A stretch of DNA of 64,000 bases from Pseudomonas grandcourensis (GTDB lineage: Bacteria; Pseudomonadota; Gammaproteobacteria; Pseudomonadales; Pseudomonadaceae). The notes beneath the pieces were generated by a model. The model saw only the letters and a list, made by a program, of their open reading frames with translations. It made no database searches and had not been told where the DNA came from. Shown piece after piece: positions 35,758 to 46,744 of the stretch. Made by a program: the position numbers and the translations under genes. How positions within the stretch are numbered: the stretch's first letter is position 1; every line of letters starts with the position of its first letter. Location of the stretch: contig NZ_CP150919.1 in assembly GCF_039909015.1 (NCBI RefSeq), positions 4,502,501 to 4,566,500 on the forward strand, written 5' to 3'.

Positions 35758-37366
35758 GATTCTGTTGAAAAAGTCGGATTTTCAGCTGGCCTGAACTAAG
35801 GCACGACCACCATCGGAGAACCTACTCACCACATCGAGTGGTTTCTCGGCTCTTCGTTGACCTTTGCTGCTCTGTTATTGGGTTAATTTGAGGTTTTTTG
35901 CTTCGTGCAGGCGCACCTATCCCGTGGCAGGTGGCCCTTGAGATGTAAATTTGGCCAGCCGTCGCAGGTTCTGCACCGCAGCGGCCAGCGTGAATTCATC
36001 AGTCGCGCCACTCATGCCACGTAGTCGCAGGCGATCCAATTTCAGGATGCGCTTGAGGTGGGCAAACAACATTTCGACCTTCTTACGTTCGTGGCGAGAG
36101 CGCACGTACCCAGGTGTCGCTGCGATTCGCCGAGCCACATCGCGCGCGGCTTCATGGACGCTGCGGGCGATCTTGCGGCACGCAGTGTTCGGGCAGCACT
36201 TGGCTTTCATCAGACAGGCAACGCAGTCGGTCTGCCGGGATCGGAAGATAATGGTGTTGGCTTTGGTGACGTGTGAACGCTCATTTTTGAAGGCTCGCCA
36301 TTCGCTGCGCAATGGGTTTCCGGCCGGGCAGCGGTATTCCTCAGCCTCTTCATTCCAGTGGAAATCGTTGCTCGAAAAACTGTTGTTCTTGCGCTCGGTT
36401 TTGTCCCACACCGGCACATGCGGCTCGATGTCTTTTTCCTCCACCATCCAGGCCAGCATCGGCGCGGTGCCGTAAGCGGTGTCGCCAATAAGGCGCTCCG
36501 GCTTGATGTCGAACTGCGCTTCGACCCGTTCGATCATCGTCTTGGTGCTCTCGACTTCTGCGGTTCGATGAGCCGGTGTGGGTTCCACGTCCATGATCAC
36601 GCCGTGCTCGGTATCGATCAGATAATTCGTGGAATAAGCGTAGAACGCTGGGCCACCTGGAGCTGCGGTCCAGCGGGCTTGAGGATCAGTCAGCGATAGG
36701 CGCTTCGGTAGCGTTTCGGCCAGAGCCTCTTCATCGAGTGCCTCAAGATACTCACGCACGGCGCGGGTGCTCAGGGCCGGATCGTTCCAGTTGACCGGTT
36801 CATCACCCGGTACACCGCGCTGCCGGCTGGCATCCGCTTTGATGATGCTGGCGTCCACGGCAAAGCCTTCGCCCTTGACCAGGCCGGCGTCCATGCAACG
36901 ACGCAGCACTTCGTTGAACAGCCAGCGAAACAAATCGCTGTCCCGAAAACGGCCGTGCCTATTTTTGGAAAAGGTCGAGTGATTGGGGACTTCATCTTCA
37001 AGGCTTAACCGGCAGAACCAGCGATACGCCAGGTTCAAATGGGCTTCTTCGCACAGCCGACGCTCTGAGCGAATGCCGTAGCAATAGCCCACGATCAGCA
37101 TGCGGATCATCAACTCAGGGTCAATCGACGGACGCCCAATTGGGCTGTAAAAATCGGCGAGGTAATGGCGCAAGTCGCTCAGATCGAGACACCGATCAAT
37201 GCTACGCAGAAGGTGATTGGCGGGGATGTGGTCTTCAAGGTTGAACGAGTAAAACAGCCGTTCCTGCCCACTCGATAACTGTCCCATCATGCTGCGTGCT
37301 TCCCTGCTGGCCAATGCAGAGATTTTGCCGCAGGCCAGACAGGGGAGCTACTTTTTCAACAGAATC
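35758..37366 (-). mobile_element. Complete IS1182-type insertion sequence
   Basis: 1609 bases bounded by 17-base perfect inverted repeats GATTCTGTTGAAAAAGT at 35758-35774 and, inverted, 37350-37366. It carries one transposase gene. No clear target duplication is seen (GGTT left, GGCC right). The right end is followed by GGCCGATTTCTGCCTGTCGC, one half of the REP-like repeat seen beside related ends in this window. Confidence 0.88.
35917..37314 (-). CDS. IS1182-family transposase
   Basis: 465 residues, full length. The N-terminal DUF772 domain (GRPSIDPELMIRMLIVGYCY, LAYRWFCRLSLEDEVPNHST) is followed by a DDE catalytic domain: FAVDASIIKADA (first Asp), GDTAYGTAPML (second Asp) and a C-terminal Glu-containing stretch RKKVEMLFAHLKRILKLDRL. 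The frame is intact, so the element may be active, and it could act on the 177-base MITE and on the truncated copy at 23764. Confidence 0.93.
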   Translation of the reverse strand: MASREARSMMGQLSSGQERLFYSFNLEDHIPANHLLRSIDRCLDLSDLRHYLADFYSPIGRPSIDPELMIRMLIVGYCYGIRSERRLCEEAHLNLAYRWFCRLSLEDEVPNHSTFSKNRHGRFRDSDLFRWLFNEVLRRCMDAGLVKGEGFAVDASIIKADASRQRGVPGDEPVNWNDPALSTRAVREYLEALDEEALAETLPKRLSLTDPQARWTAAPGGPAFYAYSTNYLIDTEHGVIMDVEPTPAHRTAEVESTKTMIERVEAQFDIKPERLIGDTAYGTAPMLAWMVEEKDIEPHVPVWDKTERKNNSFSSNDFHWNEEAEEYRCPAGNPLRSEWRAFKNERSHVTKANTIIFRSRQTDCVACLMKAKCCPNTACRKIARSVHEAARDVARRIAATPGYVRSRHERKKVEMLFAHLKRILKLDRLRLRGMSGATDEFTLAAAVQNLRRLAKFTSQGPPATG

Positions 37367-37557
37367 GGCCGATTTCTGCCTGTCGCCACAGTCAACTTTA
37401 GGTCGCCCTCTACCGGTCAAAAATTAGGAGCGTGAGCAAGCGCAATTCAGGTGAATGTTGAATGCAAACAGCTAGATAGAACTAGGTAATTAGCCACCAG
37501 TCTCAGCCAGCGTGAGATGAGCTAGGCTTCCGGCAACATTTCTCAAGGATGACCGTC

Positions 37558-37776
37558 ATGCTAGATAGCTCAGACTGCAAGATCGCGACGGCTGACGCTC
37601 TGACATTGCTACTCCACAATCAACACGCCCTAGGTGCAGCAATAGAAGAAATAACCAAGTGGCTTTTAGAAAATGGGGTTGGCAGTGTTGCCGCTAATGC
37701 GATATCGGCCATGGAAACGCTGGACACAAATGCTCAAGCCATCACAGATTCCATAATGAGGATACGCCAGTCTTAG
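37558..37776 (+). CDS. Small Pseudomonas hypothetical protein
   Basis: 72 residues from ATG 37558 (AAGGA 9 bases before); an in-frame ATG at 37549 is less well placed. Sequence MLDSSDCKIATADALTLLLHN with HALGAAIEEITKWL and a helical tail. Homologues of this length seem widespread in Pseudomonas, often next to mobile regions, without known function. It has no signal peptide or membrane span. It lies 182 bases outside the IS1182 element. From 37367 to 37557 I see nothing else. Confidence 0.65.
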   Translation: MLDSSDCKIATADALTLLLHNQHALGAAIEEITKWLLENGVGSVAANAISAMETLDTNAQAITDSIMRIRQS

Positions 37777-37895
37777 GATCACTCAGTGCAGTCTAAGGCT
37801 GCCCTCTGATCTGAATCGGTCCCTGATTTTATAGGCACATTTGACCGATAGTGGAACGAGTAGCGACGGCCTAGCACGACCGTCACAATGAATGG

Positions 37896-38198
37896 TCAGA
37901 CTTCCGTCTGCTCCGCCATTTCCAAGGCATCATCGACCTCGACTCCCAGGTACCTAACAGTGCTTTCAAGCTTCGTATGACCTAGTAAGAGTTGGACGGA
38001 CCTCAGGTTCTTTGCCCTGCGATAGATCAAAGAAGCCTTGGTTCTCCGAAGCGTGTGAGTACCGTACATGGTTGGATCAAGGCCAATGGCTGCCACCCAA
38101 TCTTTGACTATTCGAGCGTATTGTCTGGTGGAAAGATGGTCTGAGGCGTGCAACCAGCTCGGGCACAAGAAATCCTCGCCGCGAAGGCACTTTTGAGC
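37896..38198 (-). pseudogene. Tyrosine integrase, C-terminal catalytic remnant
   Basis: Reading from about 38198 gives QKCLRGEDFLCPSW, HLSTRQYARIVKDWVAAIGL, then YGTHTLRRTKASLIYRRAKN and SVQLLLGHTKLESTVRYLGV. These contain the catalytic His-x2-Arg, Gly-His and nucleophile Tyr of phage-type integrases. A stop codon and unrelated sequence lie before it, so the N-terminal DNA-binding domain is gone. It sits downstream of the 3' end of tRNA-Pro, where the integrase of a tRNA-inserted element would be. Confidence 0.85.
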
Positions 38199-38200
38199 AG

Positions 38201-38314
38201 GAAATCAGCGCAGGGGCAATCGTGCCGTTCCCCGCCTATGACCCTGCCCTGCGTACCCGTTATGCCTTCAGCCACCTGAAAGAGCGCTCACTGCCACCCG
38301 CGGTAGAGATTTAG
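38201..38314 (+). pseudogene. Unidentified C-terminal coding remnant
   Basis: An open frame without start reads EISAGAIVPFPAYDPALRTR, then YAFSHLKERSLPPAVEI and a stop at 38312. It looks like a real protein tail (possibly a LysR effector domain) cut off at the integrase remnant. Low certainty. From 38315 to 38507 nothing is recognised. Confidence 0.3.
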
Positions 38315-38507
38315 AGCCAGTCTCTTACGGGCTCTGCTTGGAGATATGTGGCGGATACGTGGAGGTTCATACCCGAAGAGGAAAACGTTCCTCCCTATTA
38401 ACGATGCAATCGTGCACGCCTCGCACCCGATGCTCTTGAACACCCCGCGTTGGAGCACTCTACGTTAATTCCCCTCCCTCTCGACCAGCGGATAATCGAA
38501 ATCCTCA

Positions 38508-38531
38508 GTGGGGCAAAAAGTGGGGCAAAAA
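38508..38531. repeat. Two tandem GTGGGGCAAAAA dodecamers
   Basis: Exact 12-base units at 38508 and 38520, about 75 bases from the tRNA-Pro 3' end. Short repeats like this next to a tRNA and integrase remnant may be integrase arm-binding sites or a trace of element excision. Confidence 0.6.
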
Positions 38532-38563
38532 TCAGCTCCGCGCAAAAACAATAAATCATAAAA

Positions 38564-38593
38564 AAATCCAGTCACCGCTAAGTGACTGGATTT
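38564..38593 (-). terminator. Intrinsic terminator of tRNA-Pro
   Basis: Perfect 12-base stem AAATCCAGTCAC / GTGACTGGATTT, six-base loop, followed on the minus strand by a run of T. It starts 14 bases after the tRNA 3' end. Confidence 0.9.
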
Positions 38594-38606
38594 CTTTAAG
38601 AATAAA

Positions 38607-38683
38607 TGGTCGGGACGGAGTGATTCGAACACTCGACCCCTAGCACCCCATGCTAGTGCGCTACCGGACTGCGCTACGCCCCG
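38607..38683 (-). tRNA. tRNA-Pro (anticodon GGG)
   Basis: 77 bases including encoded CCA. The acceptor stem CGGGGCG pairs with CGTCCCG, the anticodon stem CTAGC/GCTAG encloses loop ATGGGGT with anticodon GGG, and the T-arm has GTTCGAATC. tRNA-Pro upstream of the MerR/ihfA/pheST block is a well-used integration site in Pseudomonas, which fits the integrase remnant beside it. Confidence 0.95.
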
Positions 38684-38772
38684 ACTAGGCGTTAAACTCA
38701 TCCCTCACCTCGAGGAACGCTCAAGAATATATCGCAAGCTTTTGAAAACTGAAAGTATTTAAAAGCGAAAAT

Positions 38773-39129
38773 TTATTTCTTGAGTACCACCAGAACATCT
38801 TCGAGCTCGGCGATCATCTGGCGGATCATTTGCTTGTATTGGGTGGTGTCGTCTTTGGCTTCATCACCGGACAAACGCAGGCGCGCACCGCCGATGGTGA
38901 ACCCCTGATCATAAAGAAGCGCCCGGATCTGCCGGATCATCAGCACGTCCTGGCGCTGATAATACCGGCGGTTTCCGCGGCGTTTGACAGGGTTGAGTTG
39001 AGGAAACTCCTGCTCCCAGTAGCGCAGCACGTGCGGTTTTACCGCACACAGCTCGCTGACTTCACCAATGGTGAAGTAGCGTTTGCCCGGGATGACGGGG
39101 AGCTCGTCGTTATGACTTGGTTCCAGCAT
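38773..39129 (-). CDS. MerR-family regulator downstream of ihfA
   Basis: 118 residues from ATG 39129 ([19 protein letters not shown]); the frame is open to 39138. The MerR winged helix [20 protein letters not shown] and [20 protein letters not shown] is of the MlrA/YcgE subgroup. It overlaps the ihfA stop by 20 bases, a conserved arrangement in Pseudomonas, where it ends the infC-pheST-ihfA operon. The regulated genes are unknown. Confidence 0.93.
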   Translation of the reverse strand: MLEPSHNDELPVIPGKRYFTIGEVSELCAVKPHVLRYWEQEFPQLNPVKRRGNRRYYQRQDVLMIRQIRALLYDQGFTIGGARLRLSGDEAKDDTTQYKQMIRQMIAELEDVLVVLKK

Positions 39130-39412
39130 AAGCCTCAACTCGGGCCTTCAACTTCTGCCCTGGACGAAAGGTGACCACACGGCGAGCCGTGATCGGGATT
39201 TCTTCCCCCGTTTTCGGATTGCGGCCAGGCCGCTGGCGTTTGTCCCGAAGGTCGAAATTGCCGAAACCGGACAATTTGACTTGTTCGTTGTCTTCAAGAG
39301 CGTGCCTGATTTCTTCAAAAAACAGTTCGACCAATTCCTTGGCCTCCCGTTTGTTCAGGCCCAGCTCTTCATACAGACGTTCCGCCATCTCAGCTTTCGT
39401 CAGAGCCCCCAT
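39110..39412 (-). CDS. ihfA: Integration host factor alpha subunit
   Basis: 100 residues. [20 protein letters not shown] and the DNA-contacting arm region [20 protein letters not shown] define IHF-alpha of the bacterial DNA-bending HU family; it pairs with IhfB to bend DNA sharply at specific sites. It starts 4 bases after the pheT stop, as in most gamma-proteobacteria, so it is co-transcribed with pheST. Confidence 0.97.
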   Translation of the reverse strand: MGALTKAEMAERLYEELGLNKREAKELVELFFEEIRHALEDNEQVKLSGFGNFDLRDKRQRPGRNPKTGEEIPITARRVVTFRPGQKLKARVEAYAGTKS

Positions 39413-39415
39413 ACG

Positions 39416-41794
39416 TCACTTCCTTAACGTGGCGTTCAACCTTTGTTCGAGCGAGGTGAGGATGTTTTGCGTTGCAGTATTCACCTCATCGTCATTAAGA
39501 GTGCGCGATGGATGCTGCCAGGTCAAGCCGACTGCGAGGCTTTTTCTATCAGGATCAATGCCTTTACCCTGATACACGTCAAATAGCCTGAGGTCTGTCA
39601 GCCATTCGCCTGCATTTTCACGGATTACGTCCAGTACAGCCGTGGCTGCAACGTCTTTATGCGCAATCAGTGCAAGGTCACGACGCACTTCAGGAAAGCG
39701 CGATAACTCGTGGAATTTAGGCATTTTGCCCGACGCCACTTCCGCCAGAACCAGCTCGAAGACGAACACCGGACGGTCGAGACCGAGAGTTTTCGACAAT
39801 TCAGGGTGGATCGCGCCAATGAAGCCGACCAGACGACCGTCACGTTCGATGCGCGCGGTTTGACCCGGGTGCAGCGCTGGGTGCTTGCCGGGCACGAAAG
39901 TGAACGCATCCAGGGCACCGGCGAAGCCCAGCACCGCTTCCACGTCAGCCTTGACGTCGAAGAAGTCGACGGTATCGCGACCCTGCGCCCAGCCTTCCGG
40001 CAGACGGCTACCGCAAACAACACCCGCCAACATCGGTTCTTGCTTCAGACCTTCAAGCTGGCCAACGAAACGCAGGCCGCTTTCGAACAGACGCACGCGA
40101 TCCTGCTGACGGTTCAGGTTGTGCTGAAGCGCCTTGACCAGACCCGGCCACAGCGACGAACGCATGGCGGCCATGTCATTGGAGATCGGATTGGCCAGCA
40201 GCAACGGCTCCACACCCGGATTAAACAGCTCGAACTGTTTCGGATCGATGAAGCTGTAGGTAATAGCTTCCTGATATCCACGGGCAACCAGCAGGCGGCG
40301 CAGTTCAGGCAGGTCGCTACGGGCTTCTGCCTTGGCTTGCGGCGCCAGACGCGCTTGCGGGTAACGAACCGGCAAACGGTTGTAGCCGTACAGGCGTGCC
40401 AGCTCTTCGATCAGGTCGACTTCCAGGCTGATATCGAAGCGATGGCTCGGCACTTCTACACGCCACTGCCCTGCCCCGTCGGCAGTAATGGTCAGGCCCA
40501 GGGCATTAAGCAGACGCTCCACTTCAGCCGAGTCCATTTCCATACCCAGCATCTGGGTAATGCGCTGGGCGCGCAGGGTGATCGGAGCAATTTTCGGCAG
40601 GTGCTGTTCGCTGACGGTCTCGATGATCGGACCCGCTTCACCACCGGTGATTTCCAGCAGCAAGCCAGTTGCGCGCTCCATGGCTTCGCGGGCCAGCTGC
40701 CAGTCCACACCACGCTCATAGCGATGGGATGCATCGGTGTGCAGGCCATAGGAACGGGCCTTGCCCGCTACGGCGATCTGGTCGAAGAAGGCGCTTTCCA
40801 GGAACACATCACGGGTGGTCGCGGAAACACCGCTGTGCTCGCCACCCATGACGCCGGCGATTGCCAGTGCGCGGGAGTGGTCGGCAATTACCAGCGTATC
40901 GCTACGCAGGGTAACTTCCTGACCGTCGAGCAGCACCAGCTTCTCGCCCTCTTCGGCCATGCGCACACGGATGCCACCGTTGATTTCGGCGAGATCGAAG
41001 GCGTGCAGCGGCTGACCCAGTTCGAGCATCACGTAGTTGGTGATGTCGACGGCAGCATCGATGCTGCGCACATCAGCACGACGCAAGCGCTCAACCATCC
41101 ACAGCGGCGTAGGCCTGGACAGGTCGACGTTACGAATCACACGACCGAGGTAGCGCGGGCACGCGGCGGGCGCCAGCACTTCTACCGAGCGCACTTCGTC
41201 GTGGGCGGCAGGAACCGAAGCCACCACCGGACGGACCACAGGAGCGGCGTACAGGGCACCGACTTCACGGGCCAGACCGGCCAGGGACAGGCAGTCGCCG
41301 CGGTTCGGGGTCAGATCGACCTCGATGCTGGCGTCTTCCAGGTCCAGATAAACGCGGAAATCCTTGCCTACCGGCGCATCGGCCGGCAGTTCCATCAGGC
41401 CGTCATTACCTTCACCGACCTGCAGCTCGGATTGCGAGCACAGCATGCCGTTGGACTCAACGCCACGCAGCTTGGCCTTCTTGATCTTGAAGTCGCCTGG
41501 CAGCTCGGCACCGATCATGGCGAAAGGAATCTTCAGGCCCGGGCGCACGTTTGGCGCACCGCAAACAACCTGGAAGGTTTCCGAACCGTTGCTGACCTGG
41601 CACACGCGCAGTTTGTCGGCATCCGGGTGCTGCTCGGTGCTCAGCACCTCGCCAACGACCACGCCACTGAAAACACCGGCGGCCGGCGTAACGCTATCGA
41701 CCTCAAGACCGGCCATCGACAGACGGGCAACCAGCTCGTCGCGACTTACCTGCGGGCTAACCCAGCCACGCAGCCATTGTTCACTGAATTTCAT
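39416..41794 (-). CDS. pheT: Phenylalanyl-tRNA synthetase beta subunit
   Basis: 792 residues. It forms the (alpha-beta)2 enzyme charging tRNA-Phe. In order: EMAP-like tRNA-binding domain (GVVVGEVLSTEQHPDADKLR near residue 45), B3/B4 editing domain, B5 domain, the inactive synthetase-like core, and the C-terminal ferredoxin-fold anticodon-binding domain (SRFPEVRRDLALI near 700). Length and domain order are those of E. coli PheT. A 704-codon frame on the opposite strand is a shadow. Confidence 0.98.
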   Translation of the reverse strand: MKFSEQWLRGWVSPQVSRDELVARLSMAGLEVDSVTPAAGVFSGVVVGEVLSTEQHPDADKLRVCQVSNGSETFQVVCGAPNVRPGLKIPFAMIGAELPGDFKIKKAKLRGVESNGMLCSQSELQVGEGNDGLMELPADAPVGKDFRVYLDLEDASIEVDLTPNRGDCLSLAGLAREVGALYAAPVVRPVVASVPAAHDEVRSVEVLAPAACPRYLGRVIRNVDLSRPTPLWMVERLRRADVRSIDAAVDITNYVMLELGQPLHAFDLAEINGGIRVRMAEEGEKLVLLDGQEVTLRSDTLVIADHSRALAIAGVMGGEHSGVSATTRDVFLESAFFDQIAVAGKARSYGLHTDASHRYERGVDWQLAREAMERATGLLLEITGGEAGPIIETVSEQHLPKIAPITLRAQRITQMLGMEMDSAEVERLLNALGLTITADGAGQWRVEVPSHRFDISLEVDLIEELARLYGYNRLPVRYPQARLAPQAKAEARSDLPELRRLLVARGYQEAITYSFIDPKQFELFNPGVEPLLLANPISNDMAAMRSSLWPGLVKALQHNLNRQQDRVRLFESGLRFVGQLEGLKQEPMLAGVVCGSRLPEGWAQGRDTVDFFDVKADVEAVLGFAGALDAFTFVPGKHPALHPGQTARIERDGRLVGFIGAIHPELSKTLGLDRPVFVFELVLAEVASGKMPKFHELSRFPEVRRDLALIAHKDVAATAVLDVIRENAGEWLTDLRLFDVYQGKGIDPDRKSLAVGLTWQHPSRTLNDDEVNTATQNILTSLEQRLNATLRK

Positions 41795-41820
41795 CCTGCT
41801 CTCCTAAGAATTCGTTACGA

Positions 41821-42891
<1,071 letters not shown>

Positions 42892-42946
42892 ATGACGTTT
42901 AACACCTGGCCCCACAGATGCGAGGCCGGGTGACTGTCGGGGGTAC

Positions 42947-43303
42947 TTAAGCCAAGGTGGCTTTAGCTTTCTCGACAATCGCAGCAAACGCCGCTTTTTC
43001 GTTCACTGCCAGATCAGCCAGAACCTTACGGTCGATCTCGATGGACGCTTTTTTCAGGCCGGCGATGAAACGGCTGTAGGACAGACCGTTGATACGAGCA
43101 CCAGCGTTGATACGAGCGATCCACAGAGCGCGGAACTGACGTTTTTTCTGACGACGGTCACGGTAGGCGTATTGGCCTGCCTTGATTACCGCTTGCTTGG
43201 CAACACGGAATACGCGGGAGCGTGCGCCGTAGTAGCCTTTAGCAAGTTTCAGAATTTTTTTGTGACGCTTACGGGCAATGACGCCACGCTTTACACGAGC
43301 CAT
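42947..43303 (-). CDS. rplT: 50S ribosomal protein L20
   Basis: 118 residues, the usual length. [20 protein letters not shown] and the following [20 protein letters not shown] are unmistakable L20. It is needed for early 50S assembly and in many bacteria represses the infC-rpmI-rplT messenger. It is 28 bases after rpmI. Confidence 0.98.
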   Translation of the reverse strand: MARVKRGVIARKRHKKILKLAKGYYGARSRVFRVAKQAVIKAGQYAYRDRRQKKRQFRALWIARINAGARINGLSYSRFIAGLKKASIEIDRKVLADLAVNEKAAFAAIVEKAKATLA

Positions 43304-43331
43304 GAGTTACTTCCTCTATTCTTGACTAAAA

Positions 43332-43526
43332 TTAACGAAGGCGCAGCATGCGCTCGACTTTTGCCACGTCAGACGGATGCAGCAAGCTGCTACCGCGCAG
43401 TTGACGCTTACGCTTGGTCGACATTTTAGTCAGGATGTGGCTCTTGAAAGCGTGCTTGTGCTTGATACCGTTAGCAGTTTTCAGAAACCGCTTAGCAGCA
43501 CCACTTTTGGTCTTCATTTTTGGCAT
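43332..43526 (-). CDS. rpmI: 50S ribosomal protein L35
   Basis: 64 residues, beginning [20 protein letters not shown] and ending KVERMLRLR, the standard L35. It lies between infC and rplT in the conserved operon; translation of rpmI and rplT is usually coupled and regulated by L20. Confidence 0.98.
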   Translation of the reverse strand: MPKMKTKSGAAKRFLKTANGIKHKHAFKSHILTKMSTKRKRQLRGSSLLHPSDVAKVERMLRLR

Positions 43527-43586
43527 GTTCGGATACTCCGCATTCAGTTGATAAACATAATCAGAAGGCCTGCCGTGCCCTGTTGA

Positions 43587-44135
43587 TTACTTCTTCTTTT
43601 TCGGGGCGATGACCATGATCAGCTGGCGTCCTTCCATCTTAGGATGCTGTTCGACCGAACCGTACTCGAGCAAGTCACCTTCAACTCGCTTGAGGAGTTC
43701 CATCCCCAGCTCCTGGTGGGCCATCTCACGGCCGCGGAATCGCAAGGATACCTTGGCCCTGTCCCCATCACTCAGGAAACGTACCAGGTTGCGCAGTTTT
43801 ACCTGGTAATCCCCTTCCTCCGTCCCTGGACGAAACTTGATTTCTTTAACCTGAATCTGCTTCTGGTTTTTCTTGGCCGCGGCAACCTGTTTCTTCTTCT
43901 CGAAGATCGATTTGCCGTAGTCCATCAGTTTGCAAACAGGGGGTACTGCATCGGCGGAAATCTCCACCAGATCCAGCTTGGCCTCTTCAGCCTTAAGAAG
44001 CGCGTCTTCAATTGACACAATCCCAAGCTGTTCACCTTCAGCCCCAATTAACCGAACCTCGCGTGCCGAGATATTCTCGTTGATCGGGGCTTTCGGTGCA
44101 GCTCGTTTATCTTGTCTCATTTCACGCTTAATAAT
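43587..44135 (-). CDS. infC: Translation initiation factor IF-3, ATT start
   Basis: 182 residues from ATT 44135. The first ATG (44120) would drop the conserved IKRE lead; upstream in frame are three consecutive ATT codons (44138, 44135, 44132) with GGAG just before. Rare AUU starts on infC are the basis of IF-3 autoregulation in E. coli, since IF-3 discriminates against them. [20 protein letters not shown] and the C-terminal block [20 protein letters not shown] are typical. Which ATT is used cannot be settled by reading; 44135 and 44132 have the better spacing. The GGAG lies inside the thrS end. Confidence 0.95.
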   Translation of the reverse strand: MIKREMRQDKRAAPKAPINENISAREVRLIGAEGEQLGIVSIEDALLKAEEAKLDLVEISADAVPPVCKLMDYGKSIFEKKKQVAAAKKNQKQIQVKEIKFRPGTEEGDYQVKLRNLVRFLSDGDRAKVSLRFRGREMAHQELGMELLKRVEGDLLEYGSVEQHPKMEGRQLIMVIAPKKKK

Positions 44136-44137
44136 AA

Positions 44138-46060
44138 TTACTCCGAATCTGGGCGACCACGCCGGGAAACCGCTTGCGCGAGAAACTCAGCGAACTGGGC
44201 GACGGGCATCGAGCCCAGGTCAGCACCTTCACGAGTACGCACAGCGACAGTCTGCATCTCGACTTCCCGATCTCCGATAACCAAGAGATAAGGAACCTTG
44301 AGCAAAGTATGCTCGCGGATTTTAAAGCCGATCTTTTCATTTCTCAAGTCAGACTTGGCACGAAATCCGCTTTCGTTGAGGGTTTTTTCAACTTCAGCGG
44401 CAAAATCGGCCTGTTTATCAGTGATATTCATCACCACTGCCTGGGTCGGCGCCAGCCACGCAGGGAATGCACCCTCGTAGTGCTCGATCAGGATTCCGAC
44501 GAAACGTTCGAAGGACCCCAGGATCGCCCGGTGCAACATGACCGGGTGCTTGCGGCTGTTGTCTTCGGAGACGTATTCGGCTCCCAGACGGACAGGCAGG
44601 TTAAAATCGAGCTGCAGGGTACCACATTGCCAGACCCGACCAAGGCAATCTTTCAGCGAGAACTCGATCTTCGGACCGTAGAACGCACCCTCGCCCGGCT
44701 GCAGATCGTACGGCAGGCCCGCGCTATCAAGGGCTGCGGCCAGTGCAGCTTCGGCGCGATCCCAAAGCTCGTCGGAACCAACGCGTTTTTCCGGACGAGT
44801 GGACAGCTTCATCTCGACATCTTTAAAGCCGAAATCGGCGTAGACGTCCATGGTCAGCTTGATGAACGCAGCGGACTCGGCCTGCATCTGCTCTTCGGTG
44901 CAGAAGATGTGGGCGTCGTCCTGAGTGAACGCGCGCACACGCATGATGCCGTGCAAGGCACCTGATGGCTCGTTACGGTGGCATGCACCGAATTCGGCCA
45001 GGCGCATCGGCAACTCGCGGTAGCTTTTCAGGCCCTGGTTGAACACCTGCACGTGGCAAGGGCAGTTCATTGGCTTGATCGCGTAGTCGCGGTTTTCCGA
45101 CTGGGTGGTGAACATGTTGTCGGCGTAGTTGGCCCAGTGCCCGGATTTCTCCCACAGGCTGCGGTCAACGACTTGCGGTGTCTTGATTTCCAGGTAGCCG
45201 TTGTCGCGCTGAACCTTGCGCATGTACTGCTCGAGCACCTGGTACAAAGTCCAGCCGTTCGGGTGCCAGAACACCATGCCCGGCGACTCTTCCTGGGTGT
45301 GGAACAGGCCCAGGCGCTTGCCGATCTTGCGGTGGTCGCGCTTTTCGGCTTCTTCAATGCGCTGGATGTAAGCCGCCAGTTGCTTCTTGTCCGCCCATGC
45401 GGTGCCGTAGACGCGCTGCAATTGCTCGTTCTTGGCATCGCCGCGCCAGTAGGCGCCGGACAGCTTGGTCAGCTTGAAGGATTTCAGGAAGCGGGTGTTC
45501 GGCACGTGCGGACCGCGGCACATGTCGACGTATTCTTCGTGATAGTACAGGCCCATGGCCTGCTCGTTCGGCATGTCTTCGACCAGGCGCAACTTGTAGT
45601 CTTCGCCACGGGCCTTGAACACTTCGATCACTTCGGCGCGCGGAGTGACTTTCTTGATCACGTCGTAATCTTTCTCGATCAGCTGCTGCATGCGCTGTTC
45701 GATGGCCGCCAGGTCGTCCGGAGTGAAAGGACGCTCGAAGGCGATGTCGTAATAGAAACCCTCATCGATGACCGGACCGATGACCATCTTGGCGGTCGGG
45801 TACAGCTGCTTGACCGCGTGGCCAACCAGGTGGGCGCAAGAGTGGCGAATGATCTCCAGCCCCTCTTCATCCTTTGGCGTGATGATTTGCAGCGACGCGT
45901 CGCTGTCGATGATGTCACTGGCGTCGACCAGCTTGCCATCGACCTTGCCGGCAACGGTGGCCTTGGCCAGGCCTGCACCGATGGATGCGGCGACCTCGGC
46001 TACGGAAACCGGGTGATCGAATGAACGTTGACTGCCGTCGGGAAGAGTAATAGTTGGCAT
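44138..46060 (-). CDS. thrS: Threonyl-tRNA synthetase
   Basis: 640 residues from ATG 46060, with AGGAGG at ideal spacing; the longer frame to 46093 is not used. Domains: N-terminal TGS ([14 protein letters not shown]), the SAD editing domain with [13 protein letters not shown] and [11 protein letters not shown], the class II core ([24 protein letters not shown] giving zinc ligands Cys/His), and a C-terminal anticodon-binding domain. The stop TAA ends at 44138, touching the first ATT of infC. E. coli ThrRS represses its own messenger; that is not testable here. Confidence 0.98.
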   Translation of the reverse strand: MPTITLPDGSQRSFDHPVSVAEVAASIGAGLAKATVAGKVDGKLVDASDIIDSDASLQIITPKDEEGLEIIRHSCAHLVGHAVKQLYPTAKMVIGPVIDEGFYYDIAFERPFTPDDLAAIEQRMQQLIEKDYDVIKKVTPRAEVIEVFKARGEDYKLRLVEDMPNEQAMGLYYHEEYVDMCRGPHVPNTRFLKSFKLTKLSGAYWRGDAKNEQLQRVYGTAWADKKQLAAYIQRIEEAEKRDHRKIGKRLGLFHTQEESPGMVFWHPNGWTLYQVLEQYMRKVQRDNGYLEIKTPQVVDRSLWEKSGHWANYADNMFTTQSENRDYAIKPMNCPCHVQVFNQGLKSYRELPMRLAEFGACHRNEPSGALHGIMRVRAFTQDDAHIFCTEEQMQAESAAFIKLTMDVYADFGFKDVEMKLSTRPEKRVGSDELWDRAEAALAAALDSAGLPYDLQPGEGAFYGPKIEFSLKDCLGRVWQCGTLQLDFNLPVRLGAEYVSEDNSRKHPVMLHRAILGSFERFVGILIEHYEGAFPAWLAPTQAVVMNITDKQADFAAEVEKTLNESGFRAKSDLRNEKIGFKIREHTLLKVPYLLVIGDREVEMQTVAVRTREGADLGSMPVAQFAEFLAQAVSRRGRPDSE

Positions 46061-46444
46061 GGCGCCTCCTCTCCTAGTGGTGACCCCTACCAAAGGTCAC
46101 GTGGGTTGGGATGAGCCAGTACAAGATCCGGTCCAGGCCATTCAATGACGAACGCCTGCCTTACAGCGGCAGGAGCCTTGCGGCCAACCGGAAAACCGAA
46201 CCAGAGTGACTGGGATTCAAATCAGGGTTAATCGTGCATCTGCCGCCACCGGGACTGAAGGTCCGTCGGAGCCTGCAAACGCCCGAGCGGGGCATGCTAG
46301 CACAGATGAACGGTTGTCGACTTGCACGCATTCAGGCCGTGAAGATTTCCTCACTTTTCAGGCGCAGAGTGAACTTGAGATATACGAGCCGCCTCAAATT
46401 GACTGAGAATCGCCCCAGATATCGACCCCCAAGGAGTTCCTGTC
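46061..46444. other. Intergenic region between thrS and a divergent small gene
   Basis: 384 bases holding the thrS leader on the minus strand and the promoter of the next gene on the plus strand. No convincing ORF, RNA or terminator is recognised. Confidence 0.4.
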
Positions 46445-46744
46445 ATGCGCCTTACCCGTCTTTTTGCCATTGCCGCCCCGCTTGCCCTGCTGCTGCCACT
46501 GAGCGCCCACGCCGCCTGGCCAGCGGGCTTGAAAGCCAAATACATGACAGATTGCTCAGCGGCTGCCAGCAAAAGCATCAATCCGTCCGAAGCACAGAAG
46601 CACTGCGCTTGCGGCGCCGACGTCCTGGACAAGAAATTCACCACGCAAGAGATCTCGCAACTGATGGACCCGAAAACACCGCCGTCAAACGAATTGGCGC
46701 AGCGCGCACTGACCGAAATCTCCGTGTGCAAAGCCAAGAAATAA
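46445..46744 (+). CDS. Small exported cysteine-containing protein
   Basis: 99 residues; AAGGAG before ATG 46445. Signal peptide RLFAIAAPLALLLPLSAHAA, then a mature chain of about 76 residues with four cysteines (in TDCSAA, HCACGAD and SVCKAKK), likely two disulfides formed in the periplasm. A helical HCACGADVLDKKFT pattern recurs in small Pseudomonas exported hypotheticals. Function unknown. Confidence 0.8.
   Translation: MRLTRLFAIAAPLALLLPLSAHAAWPAGLKAKYMTDCSAAASKSINPSEAQKHCACGADVLDKKFTTQEISQLMDPKTPPSNELAQRALTEISVCKAKK

Noticed and set aside
38465..38701. 78-codon frame across tRNA-Pro
   Set aside because: It runs through the tRNA gene and its terminator.
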